64,000 nucleotides of DNA from Streptomyces sp. NBC_00193 (GCF_026342735.1 NZ_JAPEMM010000001.1:5766001-5830000), one strand, 5' to 3'. Positions 1 through 10,325 are shown, counted from the stretch's first letter. The notes: generated from the letters alone by a model not told the origin. Numbers and translations: made by a program.

Positions 1-566
1 CCGCCACCCTGGCGGAGTTCTGCCGGGGCCGGCTGCACACCGCCGGGCTCGTCGCGGCCGGCCTCGCCGCGGCGGCCGCCCTCGGGATCGACCCGGCAGC
101 CCTCGACGAAGCCGCCGACGCCCGGACCCCGTCACCCGCGCTGCGCGCCGCCGGGCGCCGGCTCGGACGCCAGCTGATGCGGGCCGCCCGCGCCACCTGG
201 CCCGGCGCGGAACTGGACGCGCTGGCCGCCGCGTTCCCGCGCGGGGCGCACCAGCCCGTGGTGCTCGGCGTCACCGCCCGGTCGGCGGGGCTCGGGCCGC
301 TGGACGCCGCGCACGTGGCGGCGTACGAGAGCGTGAGCGGGCCGGCCACCGCCACCGTACGGCTGCTCGGCCTGGACCCCTTCGAGGCGAGCCGGGTCCT
401 GGCCGGGCTCGCCCCCGAACTGGACTCCGTGTCCCGGCAGGCGGAGCGGGCCGCGCTGCGGGCCCGCACCGACGGAACGCACGCCCTGCCCGCGGCCTCC
501 TCGCCGCTGCTGGACATCGCGGCGCAGGCCCATGCCGACTGGCCGGTACGGCTGTTCGCCTCCTGA
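1..566 (+). CDS. ureF: Urease accessory protein UreF (5' end outside window)
   Basis: The C-terminal 187 residues of UreF are visible in the frame that opens at base 3; the start lies to the left. UreF works with UreD and UreG in the cytoplasm to deliver nickel to apo-urease and acts on the UreG GTPase. The stretch FCRGRLHTAGLVAA and the Ala/Leu-rich helical C-terminus (LGLDPFEASRVL, then PLLDIAAQAHADWPVRLF) are typical of the family. ureG follows after 86 bases and then ureD, the usual actinobacterial order. The structural urease genes should lie further left, outside the window. Codon use matches the neighbours and nothing is odd apart from the cut by the window edge. Confidence 0.9.
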   Translation, partial: ATLAEFCRGRLHTAGLVAAGLAAAAALGIDPAALDEAADARTPSPALRAAGRRLGRQLMRAARATWPGAELDALAAAFPRGAHQPVVLGVTARSAGLGPLDAAHVAAYESVSGPATATVRLLGLDPFEASRVLAGLAPELDSVSRQAERAALRARTDGTHALPAASSPLLDIAAQAHADWPVRLFAS

Positions 567-652
567 TCCCTTCGGCACCCCGCGCCGCCCCACCCCGCAC
601 CGCCCGCCCCGCATCCTCCGCATCCCCCTGCTTCGGCTCAAGGAGACCCCCC

Positions 653-1344
<692 letters not shown>

Positions 1345-1348
<4 letters not shown>

Positions 1349-2175
1349 GCCTCACCGCCGTCCCCGCGGCGCCCCCTACGCCGACCGGCGCGGCCCCCGA
1401 CCGCCCCCCGGCGCCCGCTCCGGCCGGCCTGCGCGCCACCGCCCGGATCGGCGCCGTCGCCGACGGCCGGGGCTCCACCGCCCTGCCGCTGCTGGCCGGG
1501 GAGGGGCCGCTCGCCCTGCGCCGCACCCGGGGCGGGCCCGGCGAGGCCGGTGTCATGCTGGTCGGCGCCATGAGCGCCCCCCTGGGCGGCGACCACCTCA
1601 GGGTCGAGGCCACCGCCGGACCGGGCGCCCGGCTGGTGCTCCGCTCCGCGGCGGCCACCCTGGCGCTGCCCGGCCGGCACGGGGAACCGGCGCGGTACGA
1701 CGTACGGATCCGGCTCGGGGACGGGGCGGCCGTGCGCTGGCTCCCGGAGCCCCTCGTCTCGGTGCGCGGCAGTGACCTGCGGGTCCGCACCCGCGCCGAA
1801 CTGGCCCCCACCGCCCGGCTCCTGCTGCGCGAGGAGCAGGTGCTCGGCCGTACCGGGGAGGCCCCGGGCCTGCTGCGTGCCCGGCTCACCATGAACCGGG
1901 ACGGGAAACCGCTGCTGGACCAGGAGCTGGCCTGCGGGCCTGGCGCGCCCGGCGGCTGGGACGGCCCGGCGGGACTCGCGGGCCACCGGGCGCTGGGCCA
2001 GCTGCTGGTGGTGGACCCGGAGTTCGCCAAGGCCCCGCCGCAGGCCGGGATGCTGGGGGAGTTCGCGGCGCTCACCCCGCTGGCGGGACCTGCCGTCCTG
2101 GTCACGGCTCTGGCCCCGGACGCCCTGCGGCTCCGCGAACTGCTCGACTCCGCCTGCGCCGCCTACGGTTGGTGA
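1345..2175 (+). CDS. ureD: Urease accessory protein UreD
   Basis: The protein has 276 residues if translation starts at the GTG that overlaps the ureG stop codon. UreD (UreH in some species) is the scaffold that binds apo-urease and passes nickel from UreG to the active site. Recognisable UreD segments include LVGAMSAPLGGDHLRVE, GARLVLRSAAATLALPG, WLPEPLVSVRGSDL and LLREEQVLGRTGE. The first 30 residues are a Pro/Ala-rich extension that is variable in actinobacteria. No promoter is visible, so it should be cotranscribed with ureG. It is the last gene of the urease operon. Confidence 0.93.
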
Positions 2176-2407
2176 ACCCGGTCGGAGGCCGCGGCCCTCC
2201 CGCCGCCGACGGCATCCGAACCCGGGACGAACCCGACACCGCTCAGCGGTACACGCATTTCCGGATATCGGGTTGGCAAAGAACCGCCCCGCGCTCTGTC
2301 GCCCGCTCCCGGTCAGGCGGAAGTATCCCCTGCACATGCCGACGCACATCCACACCGGCACGAACCACGCCGCCCACGGCGGCAGATGACGCAGGGGGAA
2401 CAACCAC

Positions 2408-4096
2408 GTGATACGCAACGCGGCGCTGGGGAGCGCCGCCACTCTGATCACCGGCACGCTGGCGGCGAGCCTGCTGCTCGCCCCGTCCGCGTCGGCCACC
2501 CAGGCCTTCCCGTCCGGCCCGTCCGGCCGCGACAACGGGATCGCCGAGGCCTTCGGCACCCAGATCGCCGCCGCCCGCGCGGCACGCGCCGGGATCGACT
2601 GGAAGGACTGTCCGCCCGACTGGGGCTTCGCGGCGCCCATCCAGTGCGGCTATGTGAAGGTCCCGCTCGACTACAGCAAGCCCTTCGGCAAGACGATCGA
2701 CATCGCGGTCGACCGCGCCGTCAGCACCGGCACCAAGGAAGAGCGCCAGGGCGCGCTCCTCTACAACCCGGGCGGCCCCGGCGGCTCCGGCATGCGCTTC
2801 CCCCGCCGCATCACCACGAAGAGCCCGCTGTGGGTGAACACCGCCAAGGCGTACGACTTTGTGGGCTTCGACCCGCGCGGCGTCGGCCACTCCGCGCCGA
2901 TCTCCTGCATCGACCCGCAGGAGTACGTCAAGGCCCCCAAGGCCGACCCGGTGCCGGACAGCAAGGCCGACAAGGACGCCCAGCGCAAGCTCGCCGAGGA
3001 GTACGCGGACGGCTGCAAGGAGCGCAGCGGCGAGATGCTGCCGTTCATGACCACGCCGAACATCGCGCGTGACCTGGACGTCATCCGCGCCGCCCTGGGC
3101 GAGAAGAAGCTGAACTTCATCGGCGTCTCCTACGGCACCTACATCGGCGGGGTCTACGCGACCCTGTTCCCGACGCACGTGCGCCGCATGATCGTCGACA
3201 GCGTGGTGGACCCGTCCCGCGACAACATCTGGTACGAGGCCAACCTCGGCCAGGACGTCGCCTTCCAGATGCGCTGGAACGACTGGCAGGACTGGGTCGC
3301 CAAGAACGACGCCTCCTTCCACCTCGGCACCACCCGTGACGCGGTCGAGGCCAAGTGGCTCGCGCTGCGCGCCAAGGCCAAGGCCAACCCGCTCGGCGGG
3401 ATCGTCGGCCCGGCGGAGCTCATCGGCTTCTTCCAGAGCGCCCCGTACTACGACTCCTCCTGGGTGCCCGTCGCCCAGACCTGGGCCGCGTACGAGGCGG
3501 GCGACGAGCAGGCGCTGATCGATGCCATCGCCCCCGACATGAGCGACATCGCGGGCAACGCCTCGGCGGAGAACGGCAACGCGGTCTACACCGCCGTGGA
3601 GTGCGCCGACGCCAAGTGGCCCACCAGCTGGTCCAAGTGGGACCGGGACAACACCAAGCTGCACGCCCAGTACCCCTTCATGACCTGGGCCAACGCGTGG
3701 ATGAACCTGCCCTGCGCGACCTGGAAGTCCAAGCAGCACAACGCGATCGAGGTCGGGGTCGGCGCCCACCGCGGCCTGCCGCCGGTGCTGGTCGTCCAGT
3801 CCGAGCGGGACGCCGCCACGCCGTACAAGGGCGCGGTCTCCCTGCACAAGCGGCTCGCCGGCTCGCGTCTGATCACCGAGCAGAACGCCGGCTCGCACGG
3901 TGTCACCAACCTGGTGAACCCCTGCATCAACACCCGGGTCGACACCTACCTGCTCACCGGTCAGGTCGACGCCCAGAACGTGACGTGCGCTCCGCACGCC
4001 ACCCCGGTGGCCCCGGCCCCCGTCTCCGCCAAGCTTGCCGCCCCGGCCCCGGCCGCCGACAAGCAGGCGATCGACGAGCTCCCGGCCATCCGCTAG
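2408..4096 (+). CDS. Secreted tripeptidyl aminopeptidase-like alpha/beta hydrolase (S33, TAP-like)
   Basis: The 562-residue secreted serine hydrolase starts at GTG after AGGGGGAA. A signal peptide is clear: hydrophobic core SAATLITGTLAASLLLA ending in SASAT near residue 32. The alpha/beta hydrolase core shows the oxyanion stretch YNPGGPGGSG, the nucleophile elbow GVSYG with Ser241, Asp468 in SERDAATP, and His497 in GSHGV, followed by the TAP-like C-terminal domain. Streptomyces Tap, SlpD and SlpE of this family remove N-terminal tripeptides from exported proteins. The gene stands alone, 232 bases after ureD, and shares a hairpin terminator with the convergent acyltransferase gene. Substrate specificity is inferred from the family only. 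Confidence 0.9.
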   Translation: MIRNAALGSAATLITGTLAASLLLAPSASATQAFPSGPSGRDNGIAEAFGTQIAAARAARAGIDWKDCPPDWGFAAPIQCGYVKVPLDYSKPFGKTIDIAVDRAVSTGTKEERQGALLYNPGGPGGSGMRFPRRITTKSPLWVNTAKAYDFVGFDPRGVGHSAPISCIDPQEYVKAPKADPVPDSKADKDAQRKLAEEYADGCKERSGEMLPFMTTPNIARDLDVIRAALGEKKLNFIGVSYGTYIGGVYATLFPTHVRRMIVDSVVDPSRDNIWYEANLGQDVAFQMRWNDWQDWVAKNDASFHLGTTRDAVEAKWLALRAKAKANPLGGIVGPAELIGFFQSAPYYDSSWVPVAQTWAAYEAGDEQALIDAIAPDMSDIAGNASAENGNAVYTAVECADAKWPTSWSKWDRDNTKLHAQYPFMTWANAWMNLPCATWKSKQHNAIEVGVGAHRGLPPVLVVQSERDAATPYKGAVSLHKRLAGSRLITEQNAGSHGVTNLVNPCINTRVDTYLLTGQVDAQNVTCAPHATPVAPAPVSAKLAAPAPAADKQAIDELPAIR

Positions 4097-4101
4097 CCGG
4101 A

Positions 4102-4124
4102 CCGTGCGGGCAGCGCCCGCACGG
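4102..4124. terminator. Hairpin between convergent genes
   Basis: A perfect 10-bp stem (CCGTGCGGGC / GCCCGCACGG) with a 3-base loop lies six bases after the peptidase stop codon and upstream of the 3' end of the convergent acyltransferase gene. It can serve transcripts from both sides. There is no U tract, which is normal in Streptomyces. Confidence 0.7.
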
Positions 4125-4157
4125 CACGACACCGCACAGCACCGCACGGGAGAAGGC

Positions 4158-4868
4158 TCAGCGCGTCCAGCGCCGGGCCTTCTTCCGTGCTTCCTCCTCC
4201 TCCGCCTTGACCTCGGCGGCGTACCGGTCGACGTACTCCTGGCCGGACAGGGCGAGGACCTCGTACATGATCTCGTCGGTGATGGCCCGCAGCACGGCCC
4301 GCTCGCCCTCCATCCCCTCGTACCGGGAGAAGTCCAGCGGCCGGCCGAAGCGGATCGTGACCCGGCGGATCTTGGGGATCTTCTGCCCGGGCGGCTGGAT
4401 CTCGAAGGTCCCGACCATCGCGCAGGGGACGACGGGCACCGCGGCGCCCAGCGCCATCGCGGCGACACCGACCTTGCCCTTGTACAGCCGCCCGTCGTGC
4501 GAGCGGGTGCCCTCCGGGTAGATGCCGAGCAGCTCGCCCTTGGACAGCACCCCGAGCCCCTCGCGGAGCGCGGCCTGACCGGCGTCCTTGCCGGAGCGGT
4601 CCACCGGGATCTGGCCGGCGCTGCGGAAGAAGGCGGCCGTGAGCCGTCCCTTCACTCCCGGTCCGGTGAAGTACTCGGCCTTGGCGAGGAAGGTGATGCG
4701 CCGCTTGAGGATGGCGGGCATCAGGAAGTGGTCGGAGAAGGAGAGGTGGTTGCCCGCGATGATCGCGGCCCCGTCCTCCGGAATGTTCTCCAGTCCTTCG
4801 ATGCGGGGCCGGAACAGGAGCCGCAGCAGCGGCCCCAGGATCACGTGCTTGAGCAAGTGGTAGAACAC
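4158..4868 (-). CDS. 1-acyl-sn-glycerol-3-phosphate acyltransferase-like protein (PlsC family)
   Basis: The 236-residue protein belongs to the PlsC acyltransferases, which acylate lysophosphatidic acid or related acceptors at the inner face of the membrane. The catalytic HX4D motif is visible as NHLSFSD near residue 40, the glycerol-phosphate-binding block as YPEGTRS near residue 120, and VPVVPCAMVG follows. The start is GTG (MFYHLLKHV) and the N-terminus holds one hydrophobic anchor (VILGPLLRLLF). The C-terminus is a charged helix rich in Glu, Lys and Arg. It converges on the peptidase gene. The tandem CTGAGKAG elements at 4941-4978 lie upstream and could be regulatory. Confidence 0.9.
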   Translation of the reverse strand: MFYHLLKHVILGPLLRLLFRPRIEGLENIPEDGAAIIAGNHLSFSDHFLMPAILKRRITFLAKAEYFTGPGVKGRLTAAFFRSAGQIPVDRSGKDAGQAALREGLGVLSKGELLGIYPEGTRSHDGRLYKGKVGVAAMALGAAVPVVPCAMVGTFEIQPPGQKIPKIRRVTIRFGRPLDFSRYEGMEGERAVLRAITDEIMYEVLALSGQEYVDRYAAEVKAEEEEARKKARRWTR

Positions 4869-4940
4869 CAGGCGGCTCCCGTCGACATCCCGTGGTCACG
4901 GACATCCTACGGACGGCTCGTCAGGGGGAGCAGGGCGCGG

Positions 4941-4978
4941 CTACTCAGGTACCTACTCAGTCAGCTCCTCAGGTACCG
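4941..4978 (-). repeat. Array of three CTGAGKAG elements upstream of the acyltransferase gene
   Basis: Read on the minus strand the region contains CTGAGGAG, CTGAGTAG and CTGAGTAG, each separated by four bases (period 12), with GGTACC next to the first and third. It lies 73-110 bases before the acyltransferase start and overlaps the last codons of the small membrane gene at 4969. The regular spacing, about one helical turn, suggests binding of a multimeric regulator, but no known factor is assigned. Confidence 0.4.
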
Positions 4979-5127
4979 CCCGAGGCCGCCATGCCCGCGG
5001 TGAGCAGCCCCAGCACGACCCAGCCGAACCACAGCCAGCCGTTGCTTCCGAGGGCCACGGAATACGTGGCGATCGCCACCAGAGAGGCGAAGGTCATCAC
5101 TGCCATCGCCTTCACGGATCCGGTCAT
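4969..5127 (-). CDS. Small membrane protein, 52 residues
   Basis: The ORF encodes a 52-residue hydrophobic protein with two predicted membrane segments: AMAVMTFASLVAIATYSVAL and WLWFGWVVLGLLTAGMA, joined by a short GSNG turn. ATG at 5127 is used; the ribosome site is weak. It lies 32 bases downstream of the CtaG-like gene on the same strand and is probably cotranscribed. I do not recognise a named family. Codon third positions are strongly G/C, which supports real coding. A role linked to the CtaG-like protein is only a guess from position. Confidence 0.6.
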   Translation of the reverse strand: MTGSVKAMAVMTFASLVAIATYSVALGSNGWLWFGWVVLGLLTAGMAASGGT

Positions 5128-5159
5128 GCCCCATGGTGGCGCCTGAAGGTGGTTCCGCG

Positions 5160-6137
5160 CTACTGGCCACGCGCTTGGAGCGAGGCGAGATACGAGTTGT
5201 AGGCCGCCAGCTCCTGGTCCCCGTTGCGGTCCTCGGACCGGTCGGAACGCTTCGCCGCCCGCTGCTCGGAGTGGTACCACTGGTAGACCAGCGCGATCAG
5301 CACCAGCACCGAGGGGATCTCGCTGAAGGCCCAGGCGATGCCGCCGCCCCACTGCTGGTCGAGCAGGGGGTCGATGCCCAGGGAGGCCGGCGGGTTCGCG
5401 TACGTCTTGATCATCGGCTCGCTGGCCATCATCAGCGCGATGCCGAAGAAGGCGTGGAAGGGCATTCCGGCGAACAGCTCCAGCATCCGCATCACGTAGC
5501 CGGGCCGGTGCGGGCCCGGGTCCACGCCCATGATCGGCCAGAAGAAGACGAGGCCGACGGCGAGGAAGTGCACCATCATCGCGATGTGACCGGTCTTCGA
5601 CCCCATCAGGAAGTCGAAGAGCGGGGTGAAGTACAGGCCGTAGAGGCTGGCGATGAACATCGGGATGGTGAACACCGGATGGGTGATCACCTTCATGTAC
5701 CGGCTGTGCAGGAGCATCAGCAGCAGCTCGCGCGGCCCCCTGTGGCCGCGGGCCGCCGGCGGCAGCGCGCGCAGCGCCAGCGTCACGGGCGCGCCCAGCA
5801 GCAGCAGGATCGGGCTGAGCATGCTGATCACCATGTGCTGGACCATGTGCACGCTGAACATGACCATGCCGTAGTCGTTCAGCTTGGTGCACATCACCAG
5901 GGCCACGCTCAGCACGCCGATGACGAAGGCGACCGTCCGGCCGACCGGCCAGGAGTCCCCGCGCCGGCGCAGCCGCACCACGCCCCACCCGTACAGCGCG
6001 AGGCCGAGGAGCGAGCCGATCAGGAAGAAGGCGTCGAAGGAGAACTCCAGCCCGCGCCCGAGGGTGAAGGGCGGCAGGTCCATGTGCATGTCGCCCATGT
6101 CCATGCCGTCGTGCGCGAGGTAACTCAATCTCTTCAC
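5160..6137 (-). CDS. Cytochrome c oxidase assembly factor CtaG-family membrane protein
   Basis: The 325-residue integral membrane protein of the caa3_CtaG family has about seven hydrophobic helices. CtaG proteins help insert copper into the CuB site of cytochrome oxidase; some relatives serve as copper carriers. The N-terminus is rich in Met, His and Asp (HDGMDMGDMHMDLPP), a likely copper-binding stretch, and helices carry conserved histidines (SVHMVQHMVIS, HFLAVGLVFFWPIMG, MPFHAFFGIALMM). The start is GTG behind AAGGGA. The small membrane gene at 4969 follows. pfkA lies upstream but is separated by a strong terminator, so it is a separate unit. Confidence 0.88.
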   Translation of the reverse strand: MKRLSYLAHDGMDMGDMHMDLPPFTLGRGLEFSFDAFFLIGSLLGLALYGWGVVRLRRRGDSWPVGRTVAFVIGVLSVALVMCTKLNDYGMVMFSVHMVQHMVISMLSPILLLLGAPVTLALRALPPAARGHRGPRELLLMLLHSRYMKVITHPVFTIPMFIASLYGLYFTPLFDFLMGSKTGHIAMMVHFLAVGLVFFWPIMGVDPGPHRPGYVMRMLELFAGMPFHAFFGIALMMASEPMIKTYANPPASLGIDPLLDQQWGGGIAWAFSEIPSVLVLIALVYQWYHSEQRAAKRSDRSEDRNGDQELAAYNSYLASLQARGQ

Positions 6138-6169
6138 TCCCTTGACCCGTGGTGCCCCACCACAGTAAT

Positions 6170-6202
6170 GCCGCCCCCGGACGGGAATCGTCCGGGGGCG
6201 GC
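6170..6202 (-). terminator. pfkA terminator hairpin
   Basis: A perfect 14-bp GC-rich stem (GCCGCCCCCGGACG and its complement) with loop GGAAT lies about 35 bases after the pfkA stop codon and in front of the CtaG-like gene. It separates the two transcription units. Confidence 0.8.
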
Positions 6203-6236
6203 CATTACGCGAGTGACGCGCGGAAAGGGGGAAAGA

Positions 6237-7265
<1,029 letters not shown>

Positions 7266-7404
7266 GGCAGGGAGGACCTTTGCAACGTGGGCCGACGACC
7301 GGACCACGTCGTCCGGTTGGAACTACCCAGCACCCTACAAGCGGATCGAGGGTGGACTGAACCATCCTCCACATGCTGGTCAGATCAGTCGTACGAAAAC
7401 ACGT

Positions 7405-7436
7405 CGGCCCGGACACCCCGAGGGGAATCCGGGCCG
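7405..7436 (-). terminator. gatD terminator hairpin
   Basis: A 9-bp outer stem (CGGCCCGGA / TCCGGGCCG) encloses a second CCCC/GGGG pairing, 32 bases downstream of the gatD stop codon. It lies between gatD and the pfkA promoter region. Confidence 0.65.
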
Positions 7437-7467
7437 AACGCCGGGTGCCGGTGGTGCCGGTGAAGCT

Positions 7468-8196
7468 CTACGCGGGCTGCGTGGCCGCCGCGATCCGCTC
7501 GGCGCGCAGCGCCTCGTACCAGCGGTCGTCGATGGGAGGCAGCGCGTTCACGTCGAGGGCCAGCTTCAGCAGCAGGTCCGCGATCTGCGGGTTGCGCGCC
7601 AGCACGGGACCGTGCATGTACGTGCCGAACACCGTGTCGTTGTACGCGCCTTCGGTGCCGTCGCCGGTGCCGTTGCCCCGGCCCATGGTGACCCGCGCGA
7701 AGGGCTTGGCCGTCGGGCCGAGGTGCGTGACGCCCTGGTGGTTCTCGAAGCCGGTCAGCTGCGGCAGACCGAGCCGCGGGTCGATGTCGCCCAGCACGTC
7801 GCCGACGCACCGCTCGCCCTCGCCGCGCACGGTCACCACGTCCAGCAGGCCGAGGCCCTCCTGGCGCTGGCCGACGTCGTTGACGAACTCCTGCCCCAGG
7901 ATCTGGTACCCGGCGCAGACGGAGAAGACGATCGCCCCGTTCGAGACGGCGCGCTCCAGACCGCCGTCGCGCAGCAGCCGCTCCGCGGCCAGCCGCTGCG
8001 GGCGGTCCTCACCGCCGCCGATCAGGTAGATGTCGCCCGAGGTCGGGATCGGCTGGTCGCTGCGCACGTCCACGCGCTGCACGTCCAGGCCGCGCCGGCG
8101 GGCGCGGCGCTCGACGACCAGGGCGTTGCCCTGGTCTCCGTACGTGCTGAGCAGGTCGGGGTAGACCCACACCAGACGCAGGCTGTTGTCGCTCAT
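7468..8196 (-). CDS. gatD: Lipid II isoglutaminyl synthase, glutaminase subunit GatD
   Basis: The 242-residue class I (triad) glutamine amidotransferase-like subunit releases ammonia from glutamine and passes it to MurT for amidation of D-Glu in lipid II. The nucleophile elbow is FSVCAGYQILG with Cys94, and the catalytic His lies in FGTYMHGPVL; the CobB/CobQ-like pattern (LIGGGEDRPQ, LTGFENHQG) is typical. It begins 19 bases after the murT stop and must be cotranscribed with it. It acts at the inner face of the cytoplasmic membrane during peptidoglycan precursor synthesis. Length is normal. Confidence 0.93.
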   Translation of the reverse strand: MSDNSLRLVWVYPDLLSTYGDQGNALVVERRARRRGLDVQRVDVRSDQPIPTSGDIYLIGGGEDRPQRLAAERLLRDGGLERAVSNGAIVFSVCAGYQILGQEFVNDVGQRQEGLGLLDVVTVRGEGERCVGDVLGDIDPRLGLPQLTGFENHQGVTHLGPTAKPFARVTMGRGNGTGDGTEGAYNDTVFGTYMHGPVLARNPQIADLLLKLALDVNALPPIDDRWYEALRAERIAAATQPA

Positions 8197-8215
8197 GCTC
8201 TTGTCCTTATGGGTA

Positions 8216-9454
8216 CTAGTTGCCGACGCGGCGGCGCACGTCCTGGAAGGCGGTGTAGTTGGCGATCAGCTCGATCTGTCCGGGCGGCGCCAGCTGCACG
8301 GCCTCGTCGAGGGTCTCGCACACCCGGAAGTCCAGGCCGGCGACTTCCAGGCGGACCGCGAGGTCCAGCTTGCGGTCGCCGATCACGAAGATGGGGTGGC
8401 CGGCCAGGCGCGGGTAGTCCACGTCCCACAGCCACGAGGTGTCGGTACCGTCCGCACCGCGCGCGTTGACCGACAGGATCACCGGGGTCGGCGGCGGGTC
8501 GATGAGGGAGAACGTCTCCAGCCAGCCGGCCGGGTTCTTCGCGAGCAGCAGCCGCAGTTCGCGCCCCTGGAAGCTCACCACGTCGTAGCGTCCGGCGACG
8601 GCCTGCACCTGGTACATCCGCTCCAGCGCCACCTGCGGCGGAACGCCGAAGACGGCTGCCACGGCGGCCGAGGTGGCCGCGTTGGCCTTGTTGGCGCGGC
8701 CCGGGAGCTGGAGGCTGATCGGCCAGGCGCTGCCGTGCGGGTCGAGCACGTGGTCACCGGAGAGCACCCAGCTCGGGGTGGGACGCCGGAAACCGCACTC
8801 GCCGCAGAACCAGTCGTCGCCCGGGCGCTGCATGACGCCACCGCAGGAGGGGCACGACCAGGCGTCGTCCTTCCACTCCTGGCCGGCCGCGACCCACACC
8901 ACGTTCTGCGAGGAGGAGGCGGACCACACGATCAGCGGGTCGTCGCAGTTCGCGACCACGACCGCCTTGGAACCCGAGAGGCCCTCGCGCCACTTCTCCG
9001 CGAGCATGCGGGTCTCGGCGGCGCGGTCCAGCTGGTCGCGGGAGAGGTTCAGCAGGGCGATCACCTTGGGGGTGACGTCCCGGGCCACTCCGGCCAGGTA
9101 CTTCTCGTCCACCTCGATGACGCCGTAGCGGGCGTCCGAACCACCCGCCAGGGCGGAGGTGATGCCCGCGGGCATGTTCGCGCCCAGCGCGTTGGAGACG
9201 ACCGGACCGCTGGCCCGCAGGGCCTCGGCGATCAGCCGGGTCGTCGTGGTCTTGCCGTTCGTCGCCGAGACGAGGACGACGTCGAGATGCTGCGCGAGCG
9301 CTCCGAGAAGATCGGGGTCGAGTTTGAGTGCGACCTTGCCACCGATCACCGATCCGCTTCCGCGTCCCGCGGCCCGCGACACCGCCGCCGCGGCCTTGCC
9401 CGCCGTCACGGCCAGCTTGGCCCGCGGCGAAAGCGGCTCTGTGTTGCCTGCCAT
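8216..9454 (-). CDS. murT: Lipid II isoglutaminyl synthase, Mur-ligase subunit MurT
   Basis: The 412-residue Mur-ligase-like protein activates the alpha-carboxylate of D-Glu in lipid II with ATP; GatD then supplies ammonia. The P-loop SATNGKTTTTRL lies near residue 60. A four-Cys zinc ribbon (CPSCGG...CGECGFRRP), characteristic of MurT and absent from MurC-F, lies near residues 205-228. The C-terminal DUF1727 part includes LLLAKNPAGWLETF and SVNARGADGTDTSWLWDVD. ATG 9454 has the strong ribosome site AAGGAGG eleven bases upstream; longer in-frame reading to the left does not look like MurT. It forms an operon with gatD and is divergent from def. Confidence 0.94.
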   Translation of the reverse strand: MAGNTEPLSPRAKLAVTAGKAAAAVSRAAGRGSGSVIGGKVALKLDPDLLGALAQHLDVVLVSATNGKTTTTRLIAEALRASGPVVSNALGANMPAGITSALAGGSDARYGVIEVDEKYLAGVARDVTPKVIALLNLSRDQLDRAAETRMLAEKWREGLSGSKAVVVANCDDPLIVWSASSSQNVVWVAAGQEWKDDAWSCPSCGGVMQRPGDDWFCGECGFRRPTPSWVLSGDHVLDPHGSAWPISLQLPGRANKANAATSAAVAAVFGVPPQVALERMYQVQAVAGRYDVVSFQGRELRLLLAKNPAGWLETFSLIDPPPTPVILSVNARGADGTDTSWLWDVDYPRLAGHPIFVIGDRKLDLAVRLEVAGLDFRVCETLDEAVQLAPPGQIELIANYTAFQDVRRRVGN

Positions 9455-9549
9455 CGTCCCTTGTCCTCCTTGCGTCGGTCGCCCCCAGCCTATCCATGAC
9501 CTGCCCGCGCCCCGACCGCGGCGCCCCCGGTCTGCCGAAGATCTCCTCA

Positions 9550-9555
9550 TATAGT
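9550..9555 (+). promoter_or_regulatory. Possible -10 element of def
   Basis: TATAGT matches the TATAAT consensus at five of six positions and lies 23 bases before the def start. No good -35 hexamer stands at the expected distance, so this is a weak prediction. Confidence 0.3.
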
Positions 9556-9577
9556 CGCCCGTCGTACCCTTACGGCC

Positions 9578-10141
9578 ATGCGACAGCGCCCCCTCCCCGG
9601 TACCTCCGGCATCGTCCGCACCATGAGCCTGCTGGGCGACCCGGTGCTCCATTCCGCTTGCGCGGAGGTCACCGAGTTCGGTCCGGCCCTCGACCGGCTC
9701 ATCGAGGACATGTTCGCCACGATGTACGCCGCCCAGGGCGTCGGCCTCGCCGCGAACCAGATCGGCGTCGGGCAGCGGGTGTTCGTATACGACTGCCCCG
9801 ACGACGAGGACGTCCGCCACGTCGGGCACATCGTCAACCCGCGGCTGGTGTCCGCCGAGGGGGACGAGTTCGCCGGTCCCGAGGGGTGCCTGTCCCTGCC
9901 GGGGCTGGAAGCGTCCACGGTCCGCTTCGACGAGGCCGTCGTCGAGGGCGTCACCTCGGACGGGGCGCCGGTGCGGGTGGCCGGGACGGGGTTCTTCGCG
10001 CGGTGCCTGCAGCACGAGTGCGATCACCTGGCCGGTGCGGTGTACGCGGAGCGGGTTACGGGGCTGCGGGCGCGCAAGCTGCGCCGGCAGATCCGGAAGA
10101 CCGACTGGGGTCAGGCCGGGATCCACGCGCTGGGGGAGTGA
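9578..10141 (+). CDS. def: Peptide deformylase
   Basis: The 187-residue metalloenzyme removes the N-formyl group from nascent proteins. All three family motifs are present: GVGLAANQI (motif I, near residue 55), EGCLSLPG (motif II with the metal-binding Cys, near 108) and QHECDHLAG (motif III, HEXXH, near 147). The C-terminal helix RARKLRRQIRKTDW is normal. ATG 9578 is the first start compatible with the fold; the Shine-Dalgarno is poor and the leader short. The gene is divergent from murT-gatD. Streptomyces usually carry several deformylases, so this may not be the only one. Confidence 0.94.
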   Translation: MRQRPLPGTSGIVRTMSLLGDPVLHSACAEVTEFGPALDRLIEDMFATMYAAQGVGLAANQIGVGQRVFVYDCPDDEDVRHVGHIVNPRLVSAEGDEFAGPEGCLSLPGLEASTVRFDEAVVEGVTSDGAPVRVAGTGFFARCLQHECDHLAGAVYAERVTGLRARKLRRQIRKTDWGQAGIHALGE

Positions 10142-10163
10142 GAGCCCGGCGGGGCCGGGGTTC

Positions 10164-10325
10164 CCGGGGCTCCGCCCCGGACCCCGCGCCTCAAACGCCG
10201 GCGGGGCTGGATGTGCCCCCGGCGGCGCCGGATGGGCCCGGGCTGCCGAGGGGGTTCCGCGAGGCTGGATGTGCCCCCCGGCGGCGGACGTGCCGGGCGG
10301 CGCCGGATGTGTGCCCGGCGGGGTC
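10164..10325. repeat. GC-rich intergenic repeat cluster of Streptomyces type
   Basis: The stretch starts with a hairpin (CCGGGGC TCC GCCCCGG, 10164-10180), then CGCGCCTCAAACGCCGGCGG, a wording that recurs between genes in many Streptomyces genomes. Two copies of GGCTGGATGTGCCCCC followed by GGCGGCG (from 10205 and 10263) come next. No coding frame is credible here. It lies between the 3' ends of def and the convergent TetR gene and may work as a bidirectional terminator. Confidence 0.6.

Noticed and set aside
2169..2411. 80-codon frame between ureD and the peptidase gene
   Set aside because: No ribosome site, and composition is not protein-like; the region fits a promoter.
2243..4468. Long minus-strand frame across the peptidase and acyltransferase genes
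   Set aside because: It is antisense to a clear S33 hydrolase and shows only repetitive Arg/Gly/Val composition.
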